A stretch of DNA of 51,861 nucleotides from an uncultured Bacteroidales bacterium (GCA_902779165.1 CACZAN010000021.1:1-51861); one strand, 5' to 3'. Positions 34,287 to 43,158 are shown, counted from the stretch's first letter. Made by a program: numbers and translations. The notes: generated from the letters alone by a model not told the origin.

Positions 34287-34712
34287 ATGACTATTGCAGT
34301 AGACTTCGACGGCACAATCGTCCGTCATCGTTATCCCGAAATTGGCGAGGAGATACCCTTTGCCACGCAAACACTGAAGATGCTCATAGAGGAGCGTCAT
34401 AGACTGATACTCTGGAGCGTTCGCGAAGGAGAATTGCTGGATGCCGCCGTGGAGTGGTGTCGCGAACGAGGTGTAGAGTTCTACGCTGTTAACAAGGATT
34501 TCCCGGAAGAGGATATCACCAAGAACCAACATTTCTCACGTAAGCTGAAAGTGGATATGTGGATTGATGACCGCAACGTAGGTGGTCTGCCCGACTGGGG
34601 AACCATCTATGACATGATTCACAATAACAAGACTTATGAAGAGGTGATGACCGAGCAGTTGAATCCGCTGGCTATAGAACAGAAGCCCCGTAAGAAGTGG
34701 TGGCAGTTCTAA
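34287..34712 (+). CDS. HAD-superfamily hydrolase-like protein (BT0820 type)
   Basis: The 141-residue protein begins MTIAVDFDGTIVRHRYPEIG with the HAD motif I (Asp6, Asp8). ILWSVREG supplies motif II-like Ser, and VDMWIDDRNVGG a C-terminal acidic motif. It is shorter than capped HAD phosphatases and resembles the small cap-less Bacteroides group; a substrate cannot be named. The stop codon overlaps that of the convergent BrkB-family gene by 4 bp. Confidence 0.8.
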   Translation: MTIAVDFDGTIVRHRYPEIGEEIPFATQTLKMLIEERHRLILWSVREGELLDAAVEWCRERGVEFYAVNKDFPEEDITKNQHFSRKLKVDMWIDDRNVGGLPDWGTIYDMIHNNKTYEEVMTEQLNPLAIEQKPRKKWWQF

Positions 34713-35917
34713 TGGAGGTCGTCGCCTAAATGATAGAAATAGTCCAATACGGTTTGCTCGTTGATTTGTGATGTGGGACGGGCAGGCTGGAAGAACGGCG
34801 TCTGTCGATGGCCGCGCAGCACTTCGCTCACGAGCGGATGTTCTGTGTCGGTCGTCAGTTCGTAAAGGAGGGTGTTGACGAGCGAGAGGGGGAGGGCGGT
34901 GATGCGGGAGATGTCCTGTGCGGAAAGCGCCTCGCCGCGGTCAAAAGCCTTGCACAGTTGCTGCATCACTTGCACTCCGGCGCGGTCGTGTGAAGCGTGG
35001 CTCAGGCGGGGCACCACCTTCTCGAAGGCAAAGTCCGCCTCCATCTGATTGGCATAAGACAGTTGGGCTCCGAAGAGACAGATAGTCCACGACAACTGCA
35101 CCCACAGCAAGAACAGCGGGATAGCAGCGAAGGAACCATAGATGGCATTGTAGGAGGATATCCACAATTGAGAGTGGATGTAGAACCACTGCAGAAGCAT
35201 AAAGGAGACACCGGCGAACAGCCCGGGAAGGAACGTGGCCCGCCAGTGAACGAGCGTGTTGGGCATCATCTTATAAAGAAGGATAAAGGCCAATACAGCC
35301 AGAACGTATGGCGATAGCTGTACCAGGACCTCAACGGCGGTATTGAAGAAGGTGAAGTCTGGGAGAAAACTGCCGATTCCGAGCAGGAAAATCTGAAGAC
35401 CGGAGGTGACAACAATGACCACGGGCAGGAGGAAGAATACACTGATGTAGTCCACCGTGCGACGATAGATATTGCGTGAGTTCTTCACCTGCCAAATGGT
35501 GTTGAACGCTGTCTCGATATTGGAAGTCAGGTTGATAAGGGTGTAGAACAACATCACCAGTCCTACCCCGATAAAGACACCTCCTTTAGCGCGTTCAAGG
35601 TAGGAGTTGACGAAATCCATGATAGATTGTGTCATCTCAGGCGTAAAGCGAACGTTCGCTTTCAGCTTCTCCTCAATGAGCTGGTTGAAGCCGAAGCCGC
35701 GCGAGATAGCGAAGATGATAGCCAGAATAGGTACGGCACTGAGGACGCTGGAGTAGGTGAGGGCGGCTGCATGGGCCGAGAGGTTGCGTGAGAGAAACAG
35801 TTCTACGGACATCACAGACCGGCGCATAGCATGAAGAGCCCATCGCCGCAGTCGAGGCAGTTGGCTGGCATCGATGGTCCAGAGCAATCCCTGGCGGAAG
35901 AATTCTACGAGCTTCAT
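34709..35917 (-). CDS. YihY/BrkB family inner membrane protein
   Basis: The 402-residue protein has about six membrane helices (residues about 55-300) and the YihY/UPF0761 features: AAALTYSSVLSAVPILAIIFA, KGGVFIGVGLVMLFYTLI, PNTLVHWRATFLPGLFAG, and SYNAIYGSFAAIPLFLLWVQLSW. A C-terminal extension (about 310-402) looks like a winged-helix-type domain (GEALSAQDISRITALPLSLV). The family was once mistaken for RNase BN; its transport or membrane role is undefined. It is next to rnpB on the same strand, with its start about 14 bp from the mature 3' end of the RNase P RNA. Confidence 0.88.
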   Translation of the reverse strand: MKLVEFFRQGLLWTIDASQLPRLRRWALHAMRRSVMSVELFLSRNLSAHAAALTYSSVLSAVPILAIIFAISRGFGFNQLIEEKLKANVRFTPEMTQSIMDFVNSYLERAKGGVFIGVGLVMLFYTLINLTSNIETAFNTIWQVKNSRNIYRRTVDYISVFFLLPVVIVVTSGLQIFLLGIGSFLPDFTFFNTAVEVLVQLSPYVLAVLAFILLYKMMPNTLVHWRATFLPGLFAGVSFMLLQWFYIHSQLWISSYNAIYGSFAAIPLFLLWVQLSWTICLFGAQLSYANQMEADFAFEKVVPRLSHASHDRAGVQVMQQLCKAFDRGEALSAQDISRITALPLSLVNTLLYELTTDTEHPLVSEVLRGHRQTPFFQPARPTSQINEQTVLDYFYHLGDDLH

Positions 35918-35930
35918 GATCTTTCTAATT

Positions 35931-36359
35931 AAAAAAGCAGTGGGCCTGTAAGCCGGGTTCTGTGCCCGCCGAGGCGGGTGCTTGCCATTTATCTAGGACG
36001 CAGCTCTCACTGCGCCTCTATCGTTCTACCCTCCGGCTCGGACGGGCCGCCCTCTCTCACCCTTGCGTCCTCGAAAGAACGTAGTCGGTGCGTTGCCGGT
36101 ATACGCGAACTTTCAACCTCCGGTGTGCACAGCACGTATGTCGCCATACGCCTGGTGGGCTCTTACCCCACCTTCTCACCCTTACCCTCGCAGCATCATA
36201 AGCATGAAAGACTGCGGTGGCGGTTGTTTTCTTCTGCACATGCAAACCCTCGCGGACTTCTACCCGTTAGGTAGCGGAGTGCCCTGTGTTGCCCGGACTT
36301 TCCTCTCGCTCTTCCCCGAAGAGATTCGCCAGCGGCAAGCCGTCCCACTGCTTTTCGGG
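35931..36359 (-). ncRNA. rnpB: RNase P RNA, bacterial type A
   Basis: Read on the minus strand the segment contains the conserved GAGGAAAGTCCGGGC near the 5' side and the matching 3' core ACAGAACCCGGCTTACAGGC. The ends form the P1 helix (AAAAGCAGTGGG pairing with CCCACTGCTTTTTT), which also serves as the terminator. RNase P RNA is the catalytic component that removes tRNA 5' leaders. The 5' end is set from the TACCTTTG promoter at 36363-36370. Length is about 429 nt, slightly above usual, with an expanded middle region. Protein-like open frames across it are spurious. Confidence 0.97.
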
Positions 36360-36362
36360 CTG

Positions 36363-36370
36363 CAAAGGTA
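36363..36370 (-). promoter_or_regulatory. Promoter -7 element for rnpB
   Basis: TACCTTTG on the minus strand lies immediately upstream of the RNase P RNA 5' end. Confidence 0.75.
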
Positions 36371-36714
36371 CGAAAAAGTTTAAAGTTTAAGGTTTAAAGT
36401 TCCAAGTTTTTGTGGTCAGGCGCCTTTTGAAGTGGCTTTTTTGCATCTTTCTTGATAGATTTTTGCACTCGCAGGCCTCTATAATGACAAAATCCGCTTC
36501 TTGACAAAAGAAATGTAAAAATGTCAGTCTGTGGGTTTAACTGCTGTTAACCTCGGCGCAAAGTCGTTAAAAGAAAGAAAAAAAGCGCGACAAATAGTCA
36601 GAATGCTAAACTTTTGCACTACTTTTGTGTCCGAAATCACGAGGGGCGACCTTCAATCGAATAAACTCGCCCTCCATCCTTAAACTTTAATCATTAATCA
36701 TTAAACTCATTTAT
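36371..36714. other. 344-bp intergenic region before htrA
   Basis: It contains TTTAAAC-type repeats at both ends (36376-36400, 36680-36706), the htrA promoter element at 36620-36627, and in the implied 5' leader a hairpin with GAGGGGCGA (36641-36649) against TCGCCCTC (36667-36674) with one bulged G. No coding frame is convincing. Confidence 0.55.
36620..36627 (+). promoter_or_regulatory. Promoter -7 element for the HtrA gene
   Basis: TACTTTTG implies a leader of about 84 nt containing a GC-rich hairpin. Confidence 0.55.
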
Positions 36715-38268
36715 ATGACACAAAACACCAAGAAATGGCTCGGCGCAGCAGCGCTGGTGCTGAGCAGCAGTTTACTGACAGGCGCTGTGATGCGCTCAGG
36801 TTTCAATCGTTCCAGTGATGCTGTCGCTGACGAAGGCTTCTTCGGCGCACAGCCTGCCACTATTCAGATGCCCAACGGGGCTCAGGCTTCCGCTTTGGCC
36901 GCACCCGCAGGTCTTGTGGACTTGACGACGGCAGCAGAACGTTCAGTGAACAGCGTTGTATATATAAAGGTGACGCAGAATGCCGTGCGCCAACGTGTGC
37001 GTGTACGCGATCCTTTCGAGGATTTCTTCGGCGAATTCTTCGGCTATGGCAACCGCGGTCAGGGTGGTCGCGAACAGGAAGTGGAGACTCAACCACGCAG
37101 GCAGGGTGCAGGCTCGGGTGTCATCATCACTACAGACGGCTACATCGTCACGAACAATCACGTAGTGGCCGGCGCCGACGAGATACTTGTCAAACTCAAT
37201 GACAATACTGAGTACAAGGCTCGTATCATCGGACTCGACGAAACCACCGACTTGGCGCTCATCAAGGTGGAAGCCAAGGGGCTGCCCGCAATCACTATCG
37301 GCAACTCCGACGCCCTGAAGATTGGCGAATGGGTGCTGGCCGTAGGCAATCCTTTCAACCTCACTTCCACCGTCACTGCCGGTATCGTTTCTGCCAAGGC
37401 GCGTTCGCTGGGAGCCAATGGCGTAGAGAGCTTTATCCAGACAGATGCAGCCATCAATGCCGGGAACTCTGGCGGTGCACTGGTCAATGAGCGCGGAGAA
37501 CTGGTGGGTATCAATGCCATGCTTTATAGCCAGACAGGCAGCTATGCCGGCTACGGTTTTGCCATTCCGACCTCTATCATGAACAAGGTCGTCAAGGACC
37601 TGAAGGAATTCGGTATTGTGCAGCGCGCCCTGTTAGGTGTGCGTGGTATGGATGTCACGAATTATATTGATCGCGAGAAAGCCGAAGGCAGAGAAGTGGA
37701 CCTCGGAACCAACTCGGGTATCTATATCCAGGAAGTGGAAGAAAAGAGCACGGCTTCTGAGATCGGATTGCAGCAAGGCGACGTCGTTACAGCTGTCGAC
37801 GGACGAACTGTCACGAAGATGGCCGAGTTGCAGGAAGCTCTCAGTCAGCGTCGTCCGGGCGACCGCATCAGCGTGACTTACCTTCGTGCCAAGAAGAGCC
37901 ACACCTCCACCGCAACACTCCGCAACGCACAAGGCGGCACGGAAGTTATTGAGGAAATGGATATGGATCTCTTCGGAGCCCAACTGAAGCCCATCAGCGA
38001 AGAGCTGAAGACTCAGCTTGCACTTTCCAACGGTCTGGAAGTTGCTGCTATCAAGAACGGTAAGATGAAGGATGCCGGTATCACTAAGGGTATGATTCTG
38101 CAGAAGGCTAATGACAAGGAATTGCGCACTGTGGAAGACTTCGAGGAAGCTGTTCGTGCAGCCAACCAGAGTCGCGACCGTACGCTGTGGATCCAGGCCG
38201 TGACACAGAGCGGACGTCGTGTGGCAGCCGTCATCGACCTCTCCGACGGCAGTGGCTCGAAGAAGTAA
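36715..38268 (+). CDS. Periplasmic serine endoprotease, Do/HtrA family
   Basis: The 517-residue protein has an N-terminal signal/anchor helix (about 8-26), a trypsin-like domain with the triad His149 (VTNNHVV), Asp179 (TTDLALIKV) and Ser252 (GNSGGAL), and two PDZ domains (about 285-390 and 410-510). HtrA proteases degrade or refold misfolded envelope proteins. A Gly-rich loop LA-like region lies at about 108-132 (GYGNRGQGGREQEVE). The length is normal for DegP/DegQ-type enzymes. It has its own promoter and terminator and stands alone upstream of the sigma factor gene. Confidence 0.95.
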   Translation: MTQNTKKWLGAAALVLSSSLLTGAVMRSGFNRSSDAVADEGFFGAQPATIQMPNGAQASALAAPAGLVDLTTAAERSVNSVVYIKVTQNAVRQRVRVRDPFEDFFGEFFGYGNRGQGGREQEVETQPRRQGAGSGVIITTDGYIVTNNHVVAGADEILVKLNDNTEYKARIIGLDETTDLALIKVEAKGLPAITIGNSDALKIGEWVLAVGNPFNLTSTVTAGIVSAKARSLGANGVESFIQTDAAINAGNSGGALVNERGELVGINAMLYSQTGSYAGYGFAIPTSIMNKVVKDLKEFGIVQRALLGVRGMDVTNYIDREKAEGREVDLGTNSGIYIQEVEEKSTASEIGLQQGDVVTAVDGRTVTKMAELQEALSQRRPGDRISVTYLRAKKSHTSTATLRNAQGGTEVIEEMDMDLFGAQLKPISEELKTQLALSNGLEVAAIKNGKMKDAGITKGMILQKANDKELRTVEDFEEAVRAANQSRDRTLWIQAVTQSGRRVAAVIDLSDGSGSKK

Positions 38269-38312
38269 TTGCGGACGATAGCAAACTTTGTGCCAAAACT
38301 TCATAAAAGCGT

Positions 38313-38358
38313 GCAGGGATGCAAAGAAAGTGGAAAAACTTTGCATCCTTGCATTTTT
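38313..38358 (+). terminator. Terminator of the HtrA gene
   Basis: GGATGCAAAG (38317-38326) pairs with CTTTGCATCC (38339-38348), extended by GCA/TGC, followed by ATTTTTCT. Confidence 0.8.
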
Positions 38359-38404
38359 CTCGCTTTTTCTTTAAATTTTTCTTGCATAAGTGCTATATAT
38401 ATTG

Positions 38405-38412
38405 TACCTTTG
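38405..38412 (+). promoter_or_regulatory. Promoter -7 element for rpoD
   Basis: TACCTTTG gives a leader of about 21 nt before the ATG at 38437. Confidence 0.65.
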
Positions 38413-38436
38413 CACGCTTAAAAACGCATTTCAGAA

Positions 38437-39297
38437 ATGAGACAATTAAAGATTACCAAAAGTATCACCAATCGTGAGAGTGCTTCCCTCGACAAATACC
38501 TTCAGGAAATCGGTCGCGAAGACTTGATTACGGTGGAGGAAGAGGTGGAACTGGCCCAGCGCATCCGCAAGGGTGACCGCGGCGCTTTGGAGAAGCTGAC
38601 GCGCGCTAATCTGCGCTTTGTCGTCAGTGTCGCCAAGCAGTATCAGAACCAAGGCCTCTCGCTGCCCGACCTCATCAACGAAGGCAACCTCGGCCTCATT
38701 AAGGCTGCAGAGAAGTTCGACGAGACGCGCGGTTTCAAATTTATCTCCTATGCCGTGTGGTGGATTCGTCAGAGCATCCTGCAGGCACTGGCCGAACAAA
38801 GCCGTATCGTTCGTCTGCCCCTGAATCAGGTGGGCTCGTTGAACAAGATCAGCAAGGCCTACAGCAAGTTTGAGCAGGAGAACGAGCGCAAGCCCAGCCC
38901 CGATGAATTGGCAGAAGAACTGGATATTCCCGTAGATAAGATCAGCGACACGCTGAAAGTCAGCGGACGTCATATCTCCGTGGATGCTCCCTTCGTTGAA
39001 GGCGAAGACAATACCTTGCTTGATGTCATCGTGAACGATGATAGTCCTATGGCCGACAAGAGTTTGGTGAACGAAAGTCTGAGTCGCGAGATTGACCGCG
39101 CATTGAGCACTCTCAGCGAGCGTGAGAAGCAAATCGTGGAGATGTTCTTTGGCATCAATCATCAGGAAATGACGTTGGAAGAGATTGGCGACCGTTTTAA
39201 CCTCACTCGTGAGCGTGTGCGCCAAATCAAGGAGAAAGCCATTCGCCGTCTGCGCAACAATTCCAAAAGCAAACTCCTCAAATCTTATTTAGGATGA
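38437..39297 (+). CDS. rpoD: Primary RNA polymerase sigma factor (sigma-70, Bacteroidetes sigma-ABfr type)
   Basis: The 286-residue protein has regions 1.2 ([20 protein letters not shown]), 2 ([35 protein letters not shown]), 3 and 4 ([15 protein letters not shown] and [20 protein letters not shown]). It lacks region 1.1 and the long non-conserved insert, as expected for the housekeeping sigma of Bacteroidetes, which reads the TAnnTTTG/TTTG promoters seen in this window. The stop codon overlaps the next start by 4 bp, so the downstream genes to the transglycosylase at 42207 may be cotranscribed. Confidence 0.96.
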   Translation: MRQLKITKSITNRESASLDKYLQEIGREDLITVEEEVELAQRIRKGDRGALEKLTRANLRFVVSVAKQYQNQGLSLPDLINEGNLGLIKAAEKFDETRGFKFISYAVWWIRQSILQALAEQSRIVRLPLNQVGSLNKISKAYSKFEQENERKPSPDELAEELDIPVDKISDTLKVSGRHISVDAPFVEGEDNTLLDVIVNDDSPMADKSLVNESLSREIDRALSTLSEREKQIVEMFFGINHQEMTLEEIGDRFNLTRERVRQIKEKAIRRLRNNSKSKLLKSYLG

Positions 39298-39779
39298 TGA
39301 GAAGAGTCCTTTCGATATTGTTTTTAGTTTGTACCGTAGGGTGTCTGGTCGAGCTTCACGCCCAGAAAAAGCCTGAGATGCGACGGATTTATATCTTTGG
39401 GTTTGGGGCATCGTTCACAGATTCCATTGCGTGCCAGACAGATATTCAGGTTCTGGATAGCGCATGGATAGATCCTTCGCACAAGTTCTTGATCGACCGC
39501 TCGCTTTACAGCCTTCAGCTGCAGAACCACATGGAGAATGTGGAGAAGTGTAAGAATTCCGTATGTACGGTGTTCTTCGATCAGAACCAACGTCGCCTGC
39601 AGCGCACTTGGAACAAAATCAAGAAACGTTACTCCAAGGCTGATGCCCTGCGATTCTCGGTAGTTCCCGAAGGCCGTTTTCACTTCAAGGCAGAAGAGTA
39701 CAGGCCGATAGTGATGCAGGAAGCTGCGTCAACACCGACGCCTCCCAAAGGTAATAAGCCACCTCAACGTAAGAAGTAA
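39294..39779 (+). CDS. Secreted protein of unknown function in the rpoD operon
   Basis: The 161-residue frame overlaps the rpoD stop by 4 bp and begins [20 protein letters not shown], a signal peptide ending near ELHA. The mature part is basic, with two Cys pairs, [19 protein letters not shown], and a Pro/Lys-rich tail ending [13 protein letters not shown] do not recognise the family. The stop codon overlaps the following kinase-like gene by one base (TAATG), which points to translational coupling. An ATG at 39297 is an equally possible start. Confidence 0.72.
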   Translation: MMRRVLSILFLVCTVGCLVELHAQKKPEMRRIYIFGFGASFTDSIACQTDIQVLDSAWIDPSHKFLIDRSLYSLQLQNHMENVEKCKNSVCTVFFDQNQRRLQRTWNKIKKRYSKADALRFSVVPEGRFHFKAEEYRPIVMQEAASTPTPPKGNKPPQRKK

Positions 39780-40672
39780 TGAATACTTATCGTTACAAGG
39801 TAGCACTCCACTGCCTGCAGATTTCTTTGCCCGCATCCTTGCAGGCATCTGATGTCATCCCCTCTTTCTCACCCTTTGTATGTGACGAAGAGGGCGATGT
39901 TCTTTTATCTATGGATGTCGCTGTTGGCGCGGCTCCAGACTTCAGTAGCATGGAGGAGATTGGTCAGTTCGACTGCGGCGGTGCTAACCACGGAGTCTAT
40001 CGTGATGCCGATGGCAGCTATGGATTTGAAATCAGCCTGCCAGCCTGCGATGGAGGGCTGCTTAGTTGTTGTATGCAGGCGACTGCCGATTTTCGTAAGT
40101 GCCATGCTGTGCTGACGGGTGAAAGTATGCGGCAGCATCAGTTTGGCCTTAACAACGCACTCATGATGGCCTATGCTTTCGCCTCTGCTGAACAGGATAC
40201 GTTGCTTGTTCATGCTTCTGTGATACGGAATGCGGGTTATGGCTACCTCTTTACTGCGCCCAGCGGAACGGGTAAGAGCACTCATACTCACCTCTGGTAC
40301 AAGCATATACCTGGCAGTGACCTGATGAATGACGACAATCCGGTGGTGCGCATTGTGGATGGCGAAGTACGTATCTATGGTTCACCCTGGAGTGGCAAGA
40401 CGCCCTGTTACCGTAATATATGGGCACCTGTGGGAGCTATCACGCGTATTGAACAGAAACCAGAGAATACCATCCGGAAGATGGCACCTGTGGAGGCCTT
40501 TGCCACGTTGCTGCCAGCCGTGAGTTCCATGAAGTGGGATGCCCGCGTCTACAAGGGGGTATGCATGTGCATTTCCCGTCTGCTGACCACCACTCCTATC
40601 TTTCTGCTTGGATGCAGGCCTGATGAAGAAGCGGCGCGAGTGTGCTATGAAGCGATAGCTGTTAGAAATTGA
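39779..40672 (+). CDS. HPr kinase-like (PEPCK-fold) ATP-binding protein
   Basis: The 297-residue protein has a C-terminal HprK-type kinase fold with a catalytic-type His in LLVHASV (His145), a P-loop TAPSGTGKST (159-168), the acidic LMNDDNPVV (Asp185, Asp186) and GSPWSGK (201-207). The N-terminal half (1-130) is unlike the DRTGG domain of true HprK. Such kinases occur in RiPP gene clusters, including some lasso-peptide clusters, where they modify the peptide, and beside PqqD-like proteins. Here an S26-like protease and a PqqD-like gene follow directly. No PTS HPr gene is nearby, so a role in sugar regulation is less likely. Confidence 0.8.
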   Translation: MNTYRYKVALHCLQISLPASLQASDVIPSFSPFVCDEEGDVLLSMDVAVGAAPDFSSMEEIGQFDCGGANHGVYRDADGSYGFEISLPACDGGLLSCCMQATADFRKCHAVLTGESMRQHQFGLNNALMMAYAFASAEQDTLLVHASVIRNAGYGYLFTAPSGTGKSTHTHLWYKHIPGSDLMNDDNPVVRIVDGEVRIYGSPWSGKTPCYRNIWAPVGAITRIEQKPENTIRKMAPVEAFATLLPAVSSMKWDARVYKGVCMCISRLLTTTPIFLLGCRPDEEAARVCYEAIAVRN

Positions 40673-40690
40673 ATTGTAGAGAACTGAAAG

Positions 40691-41230
40691 TTGAAGCGAT
40701 TCCTGTCCTATATAACACACTTGATGGCTACCCCTTGGCGGCGTGCCAAGCGTCTGAAATATGCCGACCCAGAGGCGGGAACGTTGCAACACAAGGAGTT
40801 CCCAAACGAGGGGCTGCTGTCTGTCATCAGTCAGTATGTGGCTGGAGGTGAGGCGGCTGTGTTATCTGTGAAAGGATATAGTATGCGGCCCTTTCTCGAA
40901 CATTTGAGGGACAAGGTAGAGCTTTCGCCATTTACTGAGCTTCAGGTGGGCGACGCTGTGCTGGCTGAGATATCCCCTGGTCACTACGTGCTTCATCGCA
41001 TTATTGTTCGTGAGGATCATCAGTTGACGCTGAAGGGTGACGGTAATCTGCAGGGAGTCGAACACTGTACTATTGATGATGTGCGAGGTGTCGTTACGAA
41101 ATACATTCGGCCAGGCGGACACGTCCTGATGGCTGATGACCCAAAACTCAAACGGAAGATTAAACTATGGGGTAAGCTGCCGACCTTTGTGCGGCGTGTG
41201 TGCCTCTTTATCTACAGACAAACAATATGA
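40691..41230 (+). CDS. S24/S26 family protease with Sec11-like Ser-His motif
   Basis: The 179-residue protein has the signal-peptidase-like core VKGYSMRPF (Ser64), LHRI (His102), LKGDGN (Asp117) and DDVRG (Asp129, Asp130). The Ser plus HRI plus KGD plus DD arrangement resembles the eukaryotic/archaeal Sec11 branch of S26, which uses His where bacterial signal peptidase I uses Lys. No N-terminal membrane helix is visible, so it may act in the cytoplasm or bind the membrane through its hydrophobic C-terminus. The frame from 40691 uses TTG; an in-frame ATG lies at 40724. It overlaps the next gene by 4 bp. Confidence 0.75.
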   Translation: MKRFLSYITHLMATPWRRAKRLKYADPEAGTLQHKEFPNEGLLSVISQYVAGGEAAVLSVKGYSMRPFLEHLRDKVELSPFTELQVGDAVLAEISPGHYVLHRIIVREDHQLTLKGDGNLQGVEHCTIDDVRGVVTKYIRPGGHVLMADDPKLKRKIKLWGKLPTFVRRVCLFIYRQTI

Positions 41231-41493
41231 AAATCAAAGAAGGATTAGAACTGATGGTAATCTGCGGCGAAGCAATCGTCGTGGGGCACGGGAAGGCTAA
41301 TATGGACTTCTCGAAAGTCATAAACCTCAACGAGAGTGCAGCCTACCTGTTCCGAGCTGTAGTGGGTCGCGAGTTCGATGCTGCCGAGTTGGCTCGCCTG
41401 CTCTGTGAGGAATATGAAGTGGAAGAGGCTGTCGCCCTGGAGGATGCGCAGAAGATTATGAAGGAGTGGCAGGAGGCTGGACTAACAGAATAG
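41227..41493 (+). CDS. PqqD family peptide-chaperone-like protein
   Basis: The 88-residue protein fits PqqD/RRE proteins: an N-terminal beta part (LELMVICGEAIVVGHG), then the signature INLNESAAYLFRAV, and a helical C-terminus with LARLLCEEYEV and ALEDAQKIMKEWQEAGL. PqqD domains recognise the leader of a ribosomal peptide and bring it to modifying enzymes. The ATG at 41227 overlaps the protease stop (ATGA); an upstream in-frame start at 41200 would overlap the protease gene more. Neither a radical SAM enzyme nor an asparagine synthetase homologue is present. Confidence 0.82.
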   Translation: MKIKEGLELMVICGEAIVVGHGKANMDFSKVINLNESAAYLFRAVVGREFDAAELARLLCEEYEVEEAVALEDAQKIMKEWQEAGLTE

Positions 41494-41520
41494 TAGTGCA
41501 GCTTCGGCTAACGACGTAAG

Positions 41521-42207
41521 ATGAAGTTCCTCAAGACCTTGCAAAAGGTACTGCAGTGGGCGGTCATTCTTTTCTTTGCCACTTCCATACTTGCGGTAGT
41601 GGCCTATAAGTGGTTGCCTGTTCCCGTTACTCCCCTGATGCTTATTCGCAGCGTCCAGCAGATGAGTCATGGAGAACATATCCGCATGCGTCATCATTGG
41701 GTTCCGATAGAGGAGATGTCGAAGCACCTCCCAGTGGCAGTTATTGCTTCGGAAGACCAGCGCTTTCTGGAACATCATGGTTTCGACTTCAATGCCATTG
41801 AGCAAGCGTTGGATGAACGGCGTTCAGGCAAGCGGAAACGTGGCGGCAGCACCATCAGTCAGCAGACCGCAAAGAATGTCTTTCTCTGGCCGCGCTCATC
41901 GTGGGTGCGCAAAGGCTTGGAGGCTTACTTCACCGTTCTCATCGAGCTTTGTTGGAGCAAGGAACGTATCATGGAGGTCTACTTGAATTCTATTGAGATG
42001 GGTGATGGGATTTATGGGGCAGAGGCGGTCGCCCAACTGAACTTCGGCCGGCCGGCTTCAGAACTTACTCGTGCCAACTGCGCCCTTATCGCAGCAACGC
42101 TTCCTAATCCCTTGAAGTTCAGTAGCAAGAATCCTTCAAATTATATGCTTAAGCGACAGACGTGGATTATGCGGCAGATGAAATACATCAAGCCAATTGG
42201 CGATTAG
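41521..42207 (+). CDS. mtgA: Monofunctional biosynthetic peptidoglycan transglycosylase
   Basis: The 228-residue protein has one membrane anchor (about 12-30) and a GT51 transglycosylase domain with the catalytic Glu78 in [26 protein letters not shown], and [23 protein letters not shown]. It polymerises lipid II into glycan strands at the outer face of the cytoplasmic membrane, without a transpeptidase domain. It lies 27 bp after the PqqD-like gene and converges on the DUF1460 amidase gene with a 24-bp gap. Confidence 0.95.
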   Translation: MKFLKTLQKVLQWAVILFFATSILAVVAYKWLPVPVTPLMLIRSVQQMSHGEHIRMRHHWVPIEEMSKHLPVAVIASEDQRFLEHHGFDFNAIEQALDERRSGKRKRGGSTISQQTAKNVFLWPRSSWVRKGLEAYFTVLIELCWSKERIMEVYLNSIEMGDGIYGAEAVAQLNFGRPASELTRANCALIAATLPNPLKFSSKNPSNYMLKRQTWIMRQMKYIKPIGD

Positions 42208-42231
42208 CATGAACAGATAGCTATATTCATC

Positions 42232-43131
42232 TTATCTGTCAGCTTTTATCCGTATCACCCGTACACCCAACTGCGAAGGATGCTTTTTCATGTATTCTTC
42301 CAACGTCATGGGCTCCAAAATCACTTTCTTATGTATCTGACTGGCATTCAGTAGGTGTAGCTTTCCATCGGTACCCCAAACGGCGAAGCCTAAATGCGAA
42401 ACATCCAGTCCTTCTTTCTTTGTGACTATAGCCAGAATGTCGCCATCATGCACCATGGCAAGTTCTTTCCTCGATTTACCCAGCAGACGTCGTGGTATGT
42501 AGTGGATGGTGCGGCCGTTTATAAGTCGTTCGTTTCCTTTGATGAGCTGAAGCGCCTCAACATCCCCTTTCAGCATGGGGTAACGGTCGGGATGGGAACT
42601 CATATAGATACAATTCAGCCGCTGAGCATCGACGAAGGGGTAATAGTTGCCTCGGCTGTGGCCTTCCTTCCCCTGGATTTCTGTCACGAAGCCTTGCCGC
42701 TCGTTGCTTAGAATCCATTCGCTGAAATAATGGTTACGCGAGGCGTAGCCGTTCAGCCTCCCGTCGCGATAACGCACACGTTCGAGATTCCTGCAGAAAT
42801 CGTTGAAGCGGGTACTGTGCTGACGGGTTGTCAGCACCAATGCCAGCACGTTCTCTACCAGTGTCGTACAGTCCAGCTCTCTCAGGTTCACTGCTAACTC
42901 CTCTTTGGGATTCACTTCCAGCGTCTTGCCGACATAAGGCTTTTCCAGCAGTTCGTGGGCATAAAAAAGGGTGAGATTCTCGCTTGCGGGCTGGAGTTTG
43001 CCTTTAGTGAGCAGGCGGACAACAGCGAGGCTGTCGGATTGCTGGTAGGTGAGGGCCGAGGCTTCTGGGACGATGATGAGTGATGCCGATAGCGTCAGGA
43101 ATGTGATGTTCAATAAGAATTTCATAGTCAT
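42232..43131 (-). CDS. DUF1460 secreted NlpC/P60-like amidase
   Basis: The 299-residue protein has a signal peptide (MTMKFLLNITFLTLSASLII...) and the DUF1460 region with the likely catalytic Cys in LRELDCTTLVENV (Cys88), a WILSNERQGFV stretch and HDGDILAIVTKKEGLDVSH toward the C-terminus. Characterised Bacteroides homologues are N-acetylmuramoyl-L-alanine amidases that act on muropeptides. AAGGAG precedes the ATG at 43131 by 4 nt; an alternative ATG is at 43125. The longer frame to 43173 starts upstream of the promoter at 43151-43158. Pairing with mtgA and the AmpG-like transporter downstream suggests a cell-wall theme, which is inference. Confidence 0.85.
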   Translation of the reverse strand: MTMKFLLNITFLTLSASLIIVPEASALTYQQSDSLAVVRLLTKGKLQPASENLTLFYAHELLEKPYVGKTLEVNPKEELAVNLRELDCTTLVENVLALVLTTRQHSTRFNDFCRNLERVRYRDGRLNGYASRNHYFSEWILSNERQGFVTEIQGKEGHSRGNYYPFVDAQRLNCIYMSSHPDRYPMLKGDVEALQLIKGNERLINGRTIHYIPRRLLGKSRKELAMVHDGDILAIVTKKEGLDVSHLGFAVWGTDGKLHLLNASQIHKKVILEPMTLEEYMKKHPSQLGVRVIRIKADR

Positions 43132-43150
43132 ATTGCTCCTTATTTTGGCG

Positions 43151-43158
43151 CAAAAGTA
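43151..43158 (-). promoter_or_regulatory. Promoter -7 element for the DUF1460 gene
   Basis: TACTTTTG on the minus strand gives a leader of about 16 nt before the ATG at 43131. Confidence 0.6.

Noticed and set aside
35978-36383. Protein-like open frames over the RNase P RNA region
   Set aside because: The conserved RNase P core sequences and the paired P1 ends explain the region completely.
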